In this document: one piece after another, positions 6,873-14,167 of the stretch
How the letters are laid out: the number at the start of each line of letters is the position of its first letter
Numbering within the stretch: position 1 is the first letter of the stretch
From: an uncultured Paracoccaceae bacterium
Lineage (GTDB): Bacteria > Pseudomonadota > Alphaproteobacteria > Rhodobacterales > Rhodobacteraceae
Direction: 5' to 3'
DNA length: 14,221 nt
NCBI GenBank assembly: GCA_937907485.1
Contig: CALESR010000152.1
Span: forward strand, 1-14,221
Notes under the pieces: generated by a model
Databases searched by the model: none
What the model was told of the DNA's origin: nothing
The model's input: the letters and a program-made list of their open reading frames with translations, nothing else
Made by a program: the position numbers and the translations under genes

Positions 6873-8387
6873 ATGGCGGCTCTGGACACTCCGATCGAGG
6901 TGCGCGACGGCGTCGACCGTGAAACGGTCGAAACCGTGCAGGCGATGGCCGGGAAATACAAGCACGGCTGGGACACCGAGATCGAGACCGAATACGCCCC
7001 CAAGGGGCTGAACGAGGATATCGTCCGGCTGATCTCGTCAAAAAACCACGAGCCGGAGTGGATGACCGACTGGCGCCTCGCCGCGTTCCGCCGCTGGCAG
7101 GCGATGGAATCCCCCGATTGGGCGATGCTGGAGATTCCCGAGATCGATTATCAGGACCAGTATTATTACGCCAAACCCAAGAGCATGACGGGAAAACCGC
7201 AGTCGCTGGACGAGGTGGACCCGAAACTGCTGGCGACCTATGCCAAATTGGGGATTCCGCTGAAGGAACAGGCGATTCTGGCCGGGGTCGAGGGTGCCGA
7301 GCCGCCGCGCAGGGTGGCGGTGGATGCGGTGTTCGATTCCGTCAGCGTCGGCACCACCTTCAAGGACGAGCTGAAAAAGGCCGGGGTGATCTTTTGCCCG
7401 ATCTCCGAGGCGATCCGCGAGTACCCGGACCTGGTGCGCAAGTATCTGGGCACGGTGGTTCCGGTCACCGACAATTATTTCGCCACCCTCAATTCGGCGG
7501 TGTTTTCCGATGGCTCGTTTGTCTATGTGCCGCCGGGGGTAAAATGCCCGATGGAGCTGAGCACCTATTTCCGCATCAATGCGGAAAACACCGGGCAATT
7601 CGAGCGTACGCTGATTATTGCCGACAAGGGCGCGTATGTCAGTTACCTTGAGGGTTGCACGGCGCCGAAACGCGACACCACGCAACTCCATGCTGCCGTG
7701 GTGGAAATCGTCATCCTGCAGGATGCCGAGGTGAAGTACTCCACAGTGCAAAACTGGTATCCCGGCGATGAGGACGGCAAGGGCGGGATCTATAATTTTG
7801 TCACCAAACGCGCCGATTGCCGCGAGGCGCGGGCGAAAGTGATGTGGACGCAGGTGGAAACCGGCTCGGCGATCACATGGAAATACCCGTCCTGCGTGCT
7901 ACGCGGTGACGACAGTCAGGGGGAATTCTATTCCATTGCCATCACCAACAACTGGCAACAGGCCGATACCGGCACCAAGATGATCCATCTGGGTAAAAAC
8001 ACCCGCTCGCGGATTGTTTCAAAGGGTATCTCGGCCGGTCACGCGCAGAATACCTATCGCGGGTTGGTCTCGATGCATCCGCGTGCCACCAATTCGCGCA
8101 ATTACACCCAATGCGACAGCCTGCTGATCGGCAACAATTGCGGCGCGCATACCGTGCCCTATATCGAGGTGCGCAACGCGTCGAGCCGTGTCGAACATGA
8201 GGCGACGACGTCGAAAGTCGATGACGATCAACTGTTCTATTGCCGCTCGCGCGGGATGGACGAAGAAGAGGCCGTCGCACTGGTCGTCAACGGGTTTTGC
8301 CGCGACGTGCTGCAGGCCTTGCCGATGGAATTCGCCATGGAAGCGCAGGCGCTGGTGGCGATTTCGCTGGAAGGAAGCGTCGGATGA
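6873..8387 (+). CDS. sufB: Fe-S cluster scaffold protein SufB
   Basis: Core subunit of the SufBCD scaffold, on which the iron-sulfur cluster is assembled in the cytoplasm. With the start at 6873 it has 504 residues, close to the E. coli length of 495. Conserved residues, numbered from this start: Cys 262 in YLEGCTAPKR (E. coli Cys 254), Cys 414 in TQCDSLLIG (E. coli Cys 405), and His 442 in VEHEATTSK (E. coli His 433). The C terminus (QLFYCRSRGM, then VNGFCRDVLQALP) matches the SufC-contacting end of the family. MAALD at 6873 resembles the N terminus of related SufB proteins. An ATG at 6852 overlapping the nifS stop (ATGA) would add seven residues and fits the coupling style of this operon, so it remains possible. 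Neither start has a strong Shine-Dalgarno sequence. Confidence 0.97.
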   Translation: MAALDTPIEVRDGVDRETVETVQAMAGKYKHGWDTEIETEYAPKGLNEDIVRLISSKNHEPEWMTDWRLAAFRRWQAMESPDWAMLEIPEIDYQDQYYYAKPKSMTGKPQSLDEVDPKLLATYAKLGIPLKEQAILAGVEGAEPPRRVAVDAVFDSVSVGTTFKDELKKAGVIFCPISEAIREYPDLVRKYLGTVVPVTDNYFATLNSAVFSDGSFVYVPPGVKCPMELSTYFRINAENTGQFERTLIIADKGAYVSYLEGCTAPKRDTTQLHAAVVEIVILQDAEVKYSTVQNWYPGDEDGKGGIYNFVTKRADCREARAKVMWTQVETGSAITWKYPSCVLRGDDSQGEFYSIAITNNWQQADTGTKMIHLGKNTRSRIVSKGISAGHAQNTYRGLVSMHPRATNSRNYTQCDSLLIGNNCGAHTVPYIEVRNASSRVEHEATTSKVDDDQLFYCRSRGMDEEEAVALVVNGFCRDVLQALPMEFAMEAQALVAISLEGSVG

Positions 8388-8698
8388 TCGTCACCACCAC
8401 CCCCAATATCGAAGGCCGCCGCATCATCGCCTATCACGGCATTGTCGTGGGCGAGGCGATCATGGGTGCGAATGTCGTGCGCGATCTCTTTGCCTCGATC
8501 ACCGATATCGTCGGCGGGCGCTCGGGGGCTTACGAATCCAAATTGCAGGATGCCCGCACGGTGGCGCTGGAGGAAATGGAGGCGCGCGCCTTTCGCCTTG
8601 GCGCCAATGCCGTGGTCGGCGTCGATCTGGATTACGAGGTGCTGGGTCAGTCCATGTTGATGGTCTCGGCCTCGGGCACTGCCGTGACGCTGGGGTAA
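8384..8698 (+). CDS. YbjQ/UPF0145-family protein
   Basis: A 104-residue protein of the YbjQ (UPF0145, putative heavy-metal-binding) family, whose members form small homo-oligomeric beta-rich folds. Family features seen are the N-terminal MIVTTTPNIEGRRI, then GEAIMGANVVRDLFASITD and GGRSGAYE, followed by an ARAFRLGANAVVGVDLDYE strand-helix unit. No signal peptide or cysteine is visible, so metal binding through cysteines is not supported here. The start overlaps the sufB stop (ATGA) and has AAGGAAG six bases upstream, a good ribosome site. The next gene begins directly after its stop (TAAATG). Its place between sufB and fkbM suggests a link to cluster assembly or metal handling, but no function is established. 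Confidence 0.88.
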   Translation: MIVTTTPNIEGRRIIAYHGIVVGEAIMGANVVRDLFASITDIVGGRSGAYESKLQDARTVALEEMEARAFRLGANAVVGVDLDYEVLGQSMLMVSASGTAVTLG

Positions 8699-9487
8699 AT
8701 GATGACAGCCGTGACGGACTTCCAGACGGTGCGCGCGACCCATTGGGGCAGGGCCGTGACCTTCAACGTTGCCGATCCAGGCGACCTGATCCAGTCCTTT
8801 CACGCGCGCGGTCAGTTTTACGAACCCGAGGAACTGGACATCATCCGGGTGCATTGCCCTTTCGGATCGGTGTTTTGCGATATCGGCGCCAACATCGGCA
8901 ACCACAGCCTGTTCGTGGGACTTTTCCTGCATCCCGCTGCAATCCTGCCGTTCGAGGTGAACCCGGTCGCCATTGCCCTGTTGCGCGCCAATCTGGCCGC
9001 CAACGGGCTGGAGGCACTGGTCGATGCGCAATATTTGGGCGTTGGCCTGTCGGATGCGCCGCGCGACGGGGTGTCGCTGCTGCGGGCCAAGGACAATCTG
9101 GGCGCGACGCGGGTTTCCGATCAGGCCGGCAGTTTTCGGTTGGCCAAGGGTGACGATCTGCTGGCCGGCCGGAAGGTCGATTTCCTGAAGATCGACGTCG
9201 AAGGCATGGAGATGGCGGTGCTGGCTGGGCTGAAGCAGACCATTCTGCAGCACAGGCCACGACTGTTCGTCGAGGTGGATGATGTCAACGCCACGGCCTT
9301 TGCCGCATGGGCCGATGCCGAGGGTTATATTGTTGTGGACCGCTTCCGCCGGTACATGGCGAACGAGAACCTGATGCTGATTTCGCGCCGCGACCCGGCG
9401 GTGCTGGCACGGGCCGATCAAGCCCGGCGGTTGAACAAGCGCCGCGCACGCAAGGCGGCGCGCTTGCAAGAGGGGCAAGAGGGATGA
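8699..9487 (+). CDS. FkbM-family SAM-dependent methyltransferase
   Basis: A 262-residue class I methyltransferase of the FkbM family. The SAM-binding loop is FCDIGANIGNHSLF (about 59-72), with the acidic residue Glu 86 ending the second strand (LPFEVN). The family-typical C-terminal block KIDVEGMEMAVLAGL lies at about 164-178, followed by LFVEVDD. The tail (about 240-256) is rich in Lys and Arg. FkbM enzymes usually O-methylate sugars or small natural products; the substrate here is unknown, and no polysaccharide or antibiotic genes are near. The ATG directly follows the stop of the YbjQ-like gene, with a second in-frame ATG next to it; the stop overlaps the next gene (ATGA). Co-expression with suf genes is therefore likely, but a direct role in cluster assembly is unproven. 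Confidence 0.9.
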   Translation: MMTAVTDFQTVRATHWGRAVTFNVADPGDLIQSFHARGQFYEPEELDIIRVHCPFGSVFCDIGANIGNHSLFVGLFLHPAAILPFEVNPVAIALLRANLAANGLEALVDAQYLGVGLSDAPRDGVSLLRAKDNLGATRVSDQAGSFRLAKGDDLLAGRKVDFLKIDVEGMEMAVLAGLKQTILQHRPRLFVEVDDVNATAFAAWADAEGYIVVDRFRRYMANENLMLISRRDPAVLARADQARRLNKRRARKAARLQEGQEG

Positions 9488-9678
9488 ACTGGAAATGGCT
9501 TTTGACCGCCGCTGAACCCCGTCCGCGCTATGCGCTGCTGGTGGCCCTGGGCGTGATGCTGATGATGACGATCACCCAGCCGATCTGGGGGCAGGGTGGG
9601 GCGGGGATGGCGGCCTTTGCTGCGATCATGGCCGTGGTGCTGAGCCACCTGTCGGCCAAGTTCATCATGCGCCGCTGA
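9484..9678 (+). CDS. Small two-helix membrane protein, hypothetical
   Basis: A 64-residue protein that I cannot assign to a named family. It has a short charged N terminus (MNWKWLLTAAEPRPR), a hydrophobic helix at about 16-35, a Gly-rich turn (GQGGAG), a second helix at about 42-57, and a basic end (KFIMRR). Both termini are probably on the cytoplasmic side. The start overlaps the fkbM stop (ATGA) and has AGGGG eight bases upstream, so it looks like a real translated gene rather than chance. It sits just before the largest gap in the operon (69 bp, before sufC). Confidence 0.72.
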   Translation: MNWKWLLTAAEPRPRYALLVALGVMLMMTITQPIWGQGGAGMAAFAAIMAVVLSHLSAKFIMRR

Positions 9679-9680
9679 CC
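9668..9680 (+). repeat. 13-base direct repeat TGCGCCGCTGACC, copy 1
   Basis: Exact copy of 9712-9724, 44 bp apart. This copy covers the last codons and stop (TGA) of the small membrane-protein gene. The second is non-coding and forms one arm of a hairpin. It suggests a local duplication or a sequence with an RNA role. Confidence 0.5.
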
Positions 9681-9701
9681 CTGCCCAACCCGCTGTTTTC
9701 C

Positions 9702-9718
9702 CGGCGCAATCTGCGCCG
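9702..9718 (+). other. GC-rich hairpin between the small membrane-protein gene and sufC
   Basis: CGGCGCA (9702-9708), a three-base loop ATC, and TGCGCCG (9712-9718) form a perfect 7-bp stem within the 69-bp gap before sufC. No T-run follows, so it is unlikely to end transcription. It could stop exonucleases or act as a processing site that sets different levels of the sufB and sufC halves of the transcript; this is inference. Confidence 0.45.
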
Positions 9719-9724
9719 CTGACC
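9712..9724 (+). repeat. 13-base direct repeat TGCGCCGCTGACC, copy 2
   Basis: Second exact copy of the 9668-9680 sequence. It overlaps the right arm of the hairpin at 9702-9718 and ends 23 bases before the sufC start. Confidence 0.5.
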
Positions 9725-9747
9725 GACTTTCGAAAGGCCGTTTCGCG

Positions 9748-10530
9748 ATGCTGAATATCCAGAACCTCCATGTCAAACTTGCCGATGAGGACAAGCAGAT
9801 CCTCAAGGGCCTCAGCCTGCAGATCGCGGCGGGTTCGGTCCATGCGATCATGGGGCCGAACGGGTCGGGCAAATCGACGCTGTCCTATGTGCTGGCCGGG
9901 CGCGAGGGCTATGAGGTGACCGAGGGCTCGGCCACGCTGGAAGGCGAGGACCTGCTGGCCATGGAGCCCGAGGAACGCGCCGCGCATGGGCTGTTTCTGG
10001 CGTTCCAGTATCCGGTCGAGATCCCCGGCGTCGGCAACATGACCTTTCTGCGCACCGCGCTGAACGCGCAGAAAAAGGCGCGCGGCGAGGCCGAGGTTTC
10101 GTCGGGTGATTTCCTGAAACTGGTGCGGGCCAAGGCCAAGGATCTGAAGATCGACGCCGAGATGCTGAAGCGTCCGGTGAATGTGGGCTTTTCGGGCGGC
10201 GAGAAAAAGCGCAACGAAATCCTGCAGATGGCCATGCTGGAGCCGCGGATGTGCATTCTGGACGAGACCGACTCGGGCCTTGATGTCGATGCGATGAAGC
10301 TGGTGTCGGACGGGGTGAACGCGCTGCGTGATGCCGGGCGTTCGTTCCTCGTCATCACGCATTACCAGCGTCTTCTGGACCACATCCGCCCGGATGTGGT
10401 GCATATCATGGCCGCTGGCCGCATCGTGCGCACCGGTGGGCCGGAACTGGCGCTGGAGGTCGAGCACAATGGTTACGCCGACATTCTGGCCGAGGTTGCG
10501 GCCGAGGCGCAGGCCGGGGCGCAGGCATGA
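9748..10530 (+). CDS. sufC: Fe-S cluster assembly ATPase SufC
   Basis: ABC-type ATPase of the soluble SufBC2D complex; ATP binding drives the shape change that lets SufB and SufD take up iron and sulfur. It has 260 residues (the usual length is about 250). Visible motifs: Walker A GPNGSGKST with Lys 42, the Q-loop in FLAFQYPVEIPG, signature FSGGEKKR (about 148-155), Walker B CILDETDSGLD with Glu 173, and the H-loop His 205 in VITHYQRLL. The DETDSGLD form and the EIPGV stretch are characteristic of SufC rather than of transporters. The ATG at 9748 has GAAAGG about 10 bases upstream. The last codons overlap the sufD start (ATGA). A short Ala/Gln-rich tail (AAEAQAGAQA) extends the C terminus. 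Confidence 0.98.
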   Translation: MLNIQNLHVKLADEDKQILKGLSLQIAAGSVHAIMGPNGSGKSTLSYVLAGREGYEVTEGSATLEGEDLLAMEPEERAAHGLFLAFQYPVEIPGVGNMTFLRTALNAQKKARGEAEVSSGDFLKLVRAKAKDLKIDAEMLKRPVNVGFSGGEKKRNEILQMAMLEPRMCILDETDSGLDVDAMKLVSDGVNALRDAGRSFLVITHYQRLLDHIRPDVVHIMAAGRIVRTGGPELALEVEHNGYADILAEVAAEAQAGAQA

Positions 10531-11819
10531 GTGCGCGCGCTCAGCGACAGGCGGCGCGGCTGGCTGCCACTGCCGGGCGGCTGGCCACGCTGACCCTGCC
10601 AGCGCAGCCGCTCTGGGCGGCTGGGGCGCGCGCGGCGGCGTTGCAGCGGCTGGGCGCCATGGGCCTGCCGGAAAAGCGCGATGAATACTGGCGCTATACC
10701 GACCCTGAGCGTCTGACCGCGCCCGAAACGCGCCCGGCCGAGGTGTTTCGCATCACCGACGAGCGCCCGATGTACGAGGGGATCGACCGGCTGCGGCTGG
10801 TCTTTGTCGACGGCGTCTTTGACCCGGCGCAGTCCGACCCGGTCGAGGGGCAGGGAATCGAGATCACCCGTCTGGCCGCTTCGGGCGAGATCCACTGGGC
10901 GCGTGACCTCTATGGCACGCTCGAGGCCGCGGGCCAGCAGCCCGTCGCCCGCCCGCTGGCTGCGCTGAACTCGGCGCTGGCGACGGATGGCGCGCTGATC
11001 CGGGTGACCGGGGTGGTGCAGCGGCCAGTCTCGCTGATCTATCGCCGGGCTTCCGGCACCGCCGATGTCTCGCTGCACCATGTCCTGCGGCTGGAACCGG
11101 GCGCGGACCTGACCCTGCTGGAAAACGGCCCGGTTGGTGCGCGGTCCTCGATCGTCATCGAGGCTGATCTGGCCGAGGGCGCCGTGCTGCACCACGTGCG
11201 CACCATGGGCCGCGACCACCAGCGCAAGGCGATCACGCATCTGTTTGCCCGGCTGGGTGCGCGGGCGCGGCTGAAATCCTTTACCATGTCGATGAACGGT
11301 CGCCTTGTGCGCAACGAGGCGATGATCTGGCTGGCGGGCGAGGGGGGATCGGCCCATCTCGCCGGGGCGGCGCTGGGGGACGGGGTGTTTCACCACGACG
11401 ACACCGTGTTCATCACCCATGAAGCACCGCGCTGCGAAAGTCGTCAGGTGTTCAAGAAGGTGCTGCGCGATGGCGCGGTCGGGGTGTTTCAGGGCAAGAT
11501 CCTCGTCCACCGCGAGGCGCAGCTGACCGATGGCTATCAGATCAGTCAGTCGCTGCTGCTCGACGAGAACAGCCAGTTCCTCGCCAAGCCGGAGCTGGAA
11601 ATCTATGCCGACGACGTGAAATGCTCGCATGGATCGACCTCGGGCGAGATCGATCCGACGCAGATGTTCTATCTGCGGGCGCGGGGCATTCCCGAGGACG
11701 AGGCCAAGCGCCTGCTGGTGCTGGCGTTTCTGGCCGAGGCGCTGGCCGAGATCGAGCGCGCCGACATCGCCGAGGACATGCATCTGCGTCTGCGCCGCTG
11801 GCTGGACAAGAGGCGCTGA
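10527..11819 (+). CDS. sufD: Fe-S cluster assembly protein SufD
   Basis: Partner of SufB in the SufBC2D scaffold, needed for iron entry. The protein has 430 residues (E. coli SufD has 423). Its N-terminal helical part includes the family motif LPEKRDEYWRYTDPERL, the middle is the beta-helix core, and the C-terminal part contains DVKCSHGSTSGEID with Cys 366 and His 368, which match E. coli Cys 358 and His 360. The end (MFYLRARGIPEDEAKRLLVLAF) is the SufC-binding region shared with SufB. The first 40 or so residues are Ala/Arg-rich and variable, as is common. The start overlaps the sufC stop (ATGA), which should keep the two subunits balanced. The next gene begins one base after its stop. Confidence 0.97.
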   Translation: MSARAQRQAARLAATAGRLATLTLPAQPLWAAGARAAALQRLGAMGLPEKRDEYWRYTDPERLTAPETRPAEVFRITDERPMYEGIDRLRLVFVDGVFDPAQSDPVEGQGIEITRLAASGEIHWARDLYGTLEAAGQQPVARPLAALNSALATDGALIRVTGVVQRPVSLIYRRASGTADVSLHHVLRLEPGADLTLLENGPVGARSSIVIEADLAEGAVLHHVRTMGRDHQRKAITHLFARLGARARLKSFTMSMNGRLVRNEAMIWLAGEGGSAHLAGAALGDGVFHHDDTVFITHEAPRCESRQVFKKVLRDGAVGVFQGKILVHREAQLTDGYQISQSLLLDENSQFLAKPELEIYADDVKCSHGSTSGEIDPTQMFYLRARGIPEDEAKRLLVLAFLAEALAEIERADIAEDMHLRLRRWLDKRR

Positions 11820-11820
11820 G

Positions 11821-12315
11821 ATGGCGGTTTCGACCGATATCCTGCGCAGCCTGCGTCAGCCGCGCGCGGTGATCCGCTGCCTGCGCGGCGGCGAGCGCCG
11901 CGAGGCACGGGTGCTGGTCTATCTGATGCTGGCCTGCGCGCTGATCTTTGTCGCGCAGTGGCCAAGGCTGGCGCGGCAGGCGCATCTGGATGCCGAGATC
12001 CCGCTGGAGGCGCTGCTGGCGGGCGCGCTGTTCGCCTGGGTGTTCATCGCGCCGCTGGTGTTCTATGCGGCGGCCGGGGTGCTGACGCTGGTGCTGCGGC
12101 TGGTCGCGCCGGTTCAAGGGTTCGATCTGCGCCTCGCGCTGTTCTGGGCGCTGCTGGTCGCGGCGCCGCTGTCGCTGCTGCACGGATTGACGATGGGGCT
12201 GATCGGCCTTGGCCCTGAGTCCGTGCTGACCTTTGCTCTGGTGGCGGCGGTCTTTGCTATGGTTCTGGTCGCCGGGCTGCGCGTCGCGGTTGAAGCCGCG
12301 CGCGGCGAGGCGTAG
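11821..12315 (+). CDS. Yip1-like integral membrane protein, first of a pair
   Basis: A 164-residue polytopic inner-membrane protein. After a basic N-terminal stretch (SLRQPRAVIRCLRGGERREAR) come hydrophobic segments at about 31-47, 63-95 (long enough for two helices), 104-128 and 134-156. The short P-containing amphipathic start followed by a four- to five-helix bundle fits the YIP1 family as annotated in Rhodobacteraceae, though I see no decisive motif. The ATG lies one base after the sufD stop, with AGAGG eight bases upstream. The next gene, also Yip1-like, starts 9 bp after this one ends. The bacterial role of this family is unknown; any membrane function in iron, sulfur or cluster handling is speculation. 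Confidence 0.78.
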   Translation: MAVSTDILRSLRQPRAVIRCLRGGERREARVLVYLMLACALIFVAQWPRLARQAHLDAEIPLEALLAGALFAWVFIAPLVFYAAAGVLTLVLRLVAPVQGFDLRLALFWALLVAAPLSLLHGLTMGLIGLGPESVLTFALVAAVFAMVLVAGLRVAVEAARGEA

Positions 12316-12324
12316 AGACCCCTC

Positions 12325-12903
12325 ATGGCGCAGCCCGCACCCTTTTTCGACCTCGTCCGCCAGTCGCTGGAGGACCCGGTAAGCGCCGGTCACCGGCTGA
12401 TCGCCCTGCGCCCGCCGATGCTGATCCGCTGGATGCTGCTGGCGGCGACCGTGGCCAGTTCGGTGGCCTTGCTCTATCTGCCCGCCGGGTTGAGCGGTCA
12501 GTTGGCCCTGATGCCCTCGCCCGTCAGCTTTGCCGCCATTCAGGCGGCGGCGAATATCTTGCTCGCCGCGCTGGTGGCGCGCGTCGGGCAGGCCTTTGGC
12601 GGGACCGGGCGCTTTGCCGATGCGCTCTGGCTGGTGGGCTGGATGCAGGCGATCACCACGCTGATGCTGGTGGTGCAGATCGTCGCGGTTCTGGTTCTGC
12701 CGGGGCTCAACATGCCGGTGGCGATGCTGTCGATCGGTGTCTCGCTCTGGGTGCTGGTCGGCTTTATTCTGGCGCTGCACGGCTTTGTTTCGCGGGTGAT
12801 GGTGCTGGTCGGGATTGTCGGTGTTTTCATCCTGCTCAGCGTGGTGCTGTCGATTGTTCTGGTGATGCTGGGGTTCGATCCGTCGGGGGTTAGCAATGTA
12901 TGA
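12325..12903 (+). CDS. Yip1-like integral membrane protein, second of a pair
   Basis: A 192-residue membrane protein with hydrophobic segments at about 33-52, 67-86, 102-125, 133-152 and 157-183. The GQAFGGTGRFADALWLVGW block between the second and third helices is the recognisable Yip1-domain feature. It is clearly different from the preceding protein in sequence, so the pair is either an old duplication or two members acquired separately. The ATG follows the first Yip1-like gene after 9 bp and has a weak ribosome site. Its last 8 bases overlap the sufS gene, so its translation is probably tied to that of sufS. Function is unknown. Confidence 0.82.
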   Translation: MAQPAPFFDLVRQSLEDPVSAGHRLIALRPPMLIRWMLLAATVASSVALLYLPAGLSGQLALMPSPVSFAAIQAAANILLAALVARVGQAFGGTGRFADALWLVGWMQAITTLMLVVQIVAVLVLPGLNMPVAMLSIGVSLWVLVGFILALHGFVSRVMVLVGIVGVFILLSVVLSIVLVMLGFDPSGVSNV

Positions 12904-14116
12904 CATTCAGCGCATCCGCGCCGACTTTCCGATCCTGTCGCGCAGGGTGAACGGCAAGCCACTGGTTTATCTGGACAATGGTGCATCGGCGCAAAAGCCG
13001 CAGGTGGTGATCGACGCTGTGGCGCAGGCCTATTCGATGGAATACGCCAATGTGCATCGCGGGCTGCATTACCTGTCGAATCTGGCGACCGACAAGTATG
13101 AAGCGGTGCGCGGAATTGTCAGACGTTTTCTAAACGCGGCGCATGAGGACGAGATCCTGTTTACCTCGGGCAGCACCGAGGGGATCAATCTGGTCTCGTA
13201 TGGCTGGGCCGCGCCGCGTCTGGGGCCGGACGACGAAATCGTGCTCAGCGTCCTCGAACATCACGCGAATATCGTGCCTTGGCACTTTCTGCGCGAGCGG
13301 CAGGGCGTGCGGCTGGTCTGGGTTGAACCTGAGGCCGACGGCAGCCTCGACCCGGCGCGCGTGCTGGCGGCGATCACCCCGCGCACAAGGTTGGTGGCCG
13401 TCACCCATATGTCGAATGTGCTGGGAACCCTGGTCGATATCAAGGCCATAGCCGAGGGCGCCCATGCGCGCGGCGTGCCAGTGCTGGCCGATGGCAGTCA
13501 GGCGGCGGTGCATGGCCCGGTCGATGTGCAGGCGCTGGGGGTCGATTTCTATCCGATCACCGGGCACAAATTGTATGGCCCCTCCGGCTCGGGTGCGACC
13601 TATGTCCGGCGCGAACGTCAGGCCGAGATGCGCCCGTTCATGGGCGGCGGCGACATGATCCGCGAGGTCACGCGCGATGCGGTCGAGTATAACGACCCGC
13701 CACACAAGTTCGAGGCGGGAACCCCGGGAATCGTTCAGCAAATCGGCCTTGGGGTGGCGCTGGACTATCTGATGGCGCTGGGGATGGACCAGATCGCCGC
13801 GCATGAGCACAAGATCGCCCGCTATGCCCGCTCGCGGCTGACCGGGTTGAATTGGCTGACGCTGCAGGGCGATGCGCCGGGCAAGGCCGGCATCTTCAGC
13901 TTTACCATGAACAACGGCGCGCATGCCCATGATATTTCGACAATTCTCGACAAGAAGGGTATCGCCGTGCGTGCAGGAACCCACTGCGCCATGCCCCTGA
14001 TGGAGCATCTGGGCATTCCGGCGTCATGCCGGGCCTCGTTCGGGCTCTATAACACCGAGGCCGAGGTCGATGCCCTTGTCGACGGACTGGAATTCTGCCG
14101 CGACCTCTTTGGCTGA
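12896..14116 (+). CDS. sufS: Class II cysteine desulfurase SufS
   Basis: PLP enzyme that takes sulfur from cysteine as a persulfide and passes it to the SufBCD scaffold, normally through SufE or a similar partner. It has 406 residues, the same length as E. coli SufS. Landmarks: LVYLDNGASAQKP near the start, SGSTEGINLV, His 123 in EHHANIVPW, Asp 199 and Gln 202 in LADGSQAAVH, PLP lysine 225 in TGHKLYGPSG, and catalytic Cys 364 in RAGTHCAMP. The usual RAGHHC form has Thr in place of the first His. The ATG overlaps the preceding membrane gene by 8 bases and has GGGGG seven bases upstream. It is the last protein gene of the operon in this window; a tRNA gene with its own promoter follows after 51 bp. 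No sufE or sufU is visible. Confidence 0.97.
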   Translation: MYDIQRIRADFPILSRRVNGKPLVYLDNGASAQKPQVVIDAVAQAYSMEYANVHRGLHYLSNLATDKYEAVRGIVRRFLNAAHEDEILFTSGSTEGINLVSYGWAAPRLGPDDEIVLSVLEHHANIVPWHFLRERQGVRLVWVEPEADGSLDPARVLAAITPRTRLVAVTHMSNVLGTLVDIKAIAEGAHARGVPVLADGSQAAVHGPVDVQALGVDFYPITGHKLYGPSGSGATYVRRERQAEMRPFMGGGDMIREVTRDAVEYNDPPHKFEAGTPGIVQQIGLGVALDYLMALGMDQIAAHEHKIARYARSRLTGLNWLTLQGDAPGKAGIFSFTMNNGAHAHDISTILDKKGIAVRAGTHCAMPLMEHLGIPASCRASFGLYNTEAEVDALVDGLEFCRDLFG

Positions 14117-14127
14117 ACAATTGTCCG

Positions 14128-14156
14128 TTGCAGCGCTCTGCGGGCGAGGCTATAGA
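14128..14156 (+). promoter_or_regulatory. Promoter-like sequence for the tRNA-Arg gene
   Basis: TTGCAG (14128-14133), a 17-base spacer and TATAGA (14151-14156) form a plausible sigma70 promoter with a good -10 and a partial -35. Transcription would begin about 5 bases before the mature tRNA 5' end. No clear terminator separates it from sufS, so read-through from the suf operon is also possible. Confidence 0.5.
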
Positions 14157-14167
14157 CTCGGTGCGCT

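Noticed and set aside
8237..12906. Long minus-strand open frames of 413, 349, 436 and 454 codons opposite the suf operon
   Set aside because: They are antisense mirrors of ybjQ-like, fkbM, sufC, sufD and the Yip1-like genes. They are rich in His, Arg and Gln with no coherent domains, and they lack good ribosome sites.
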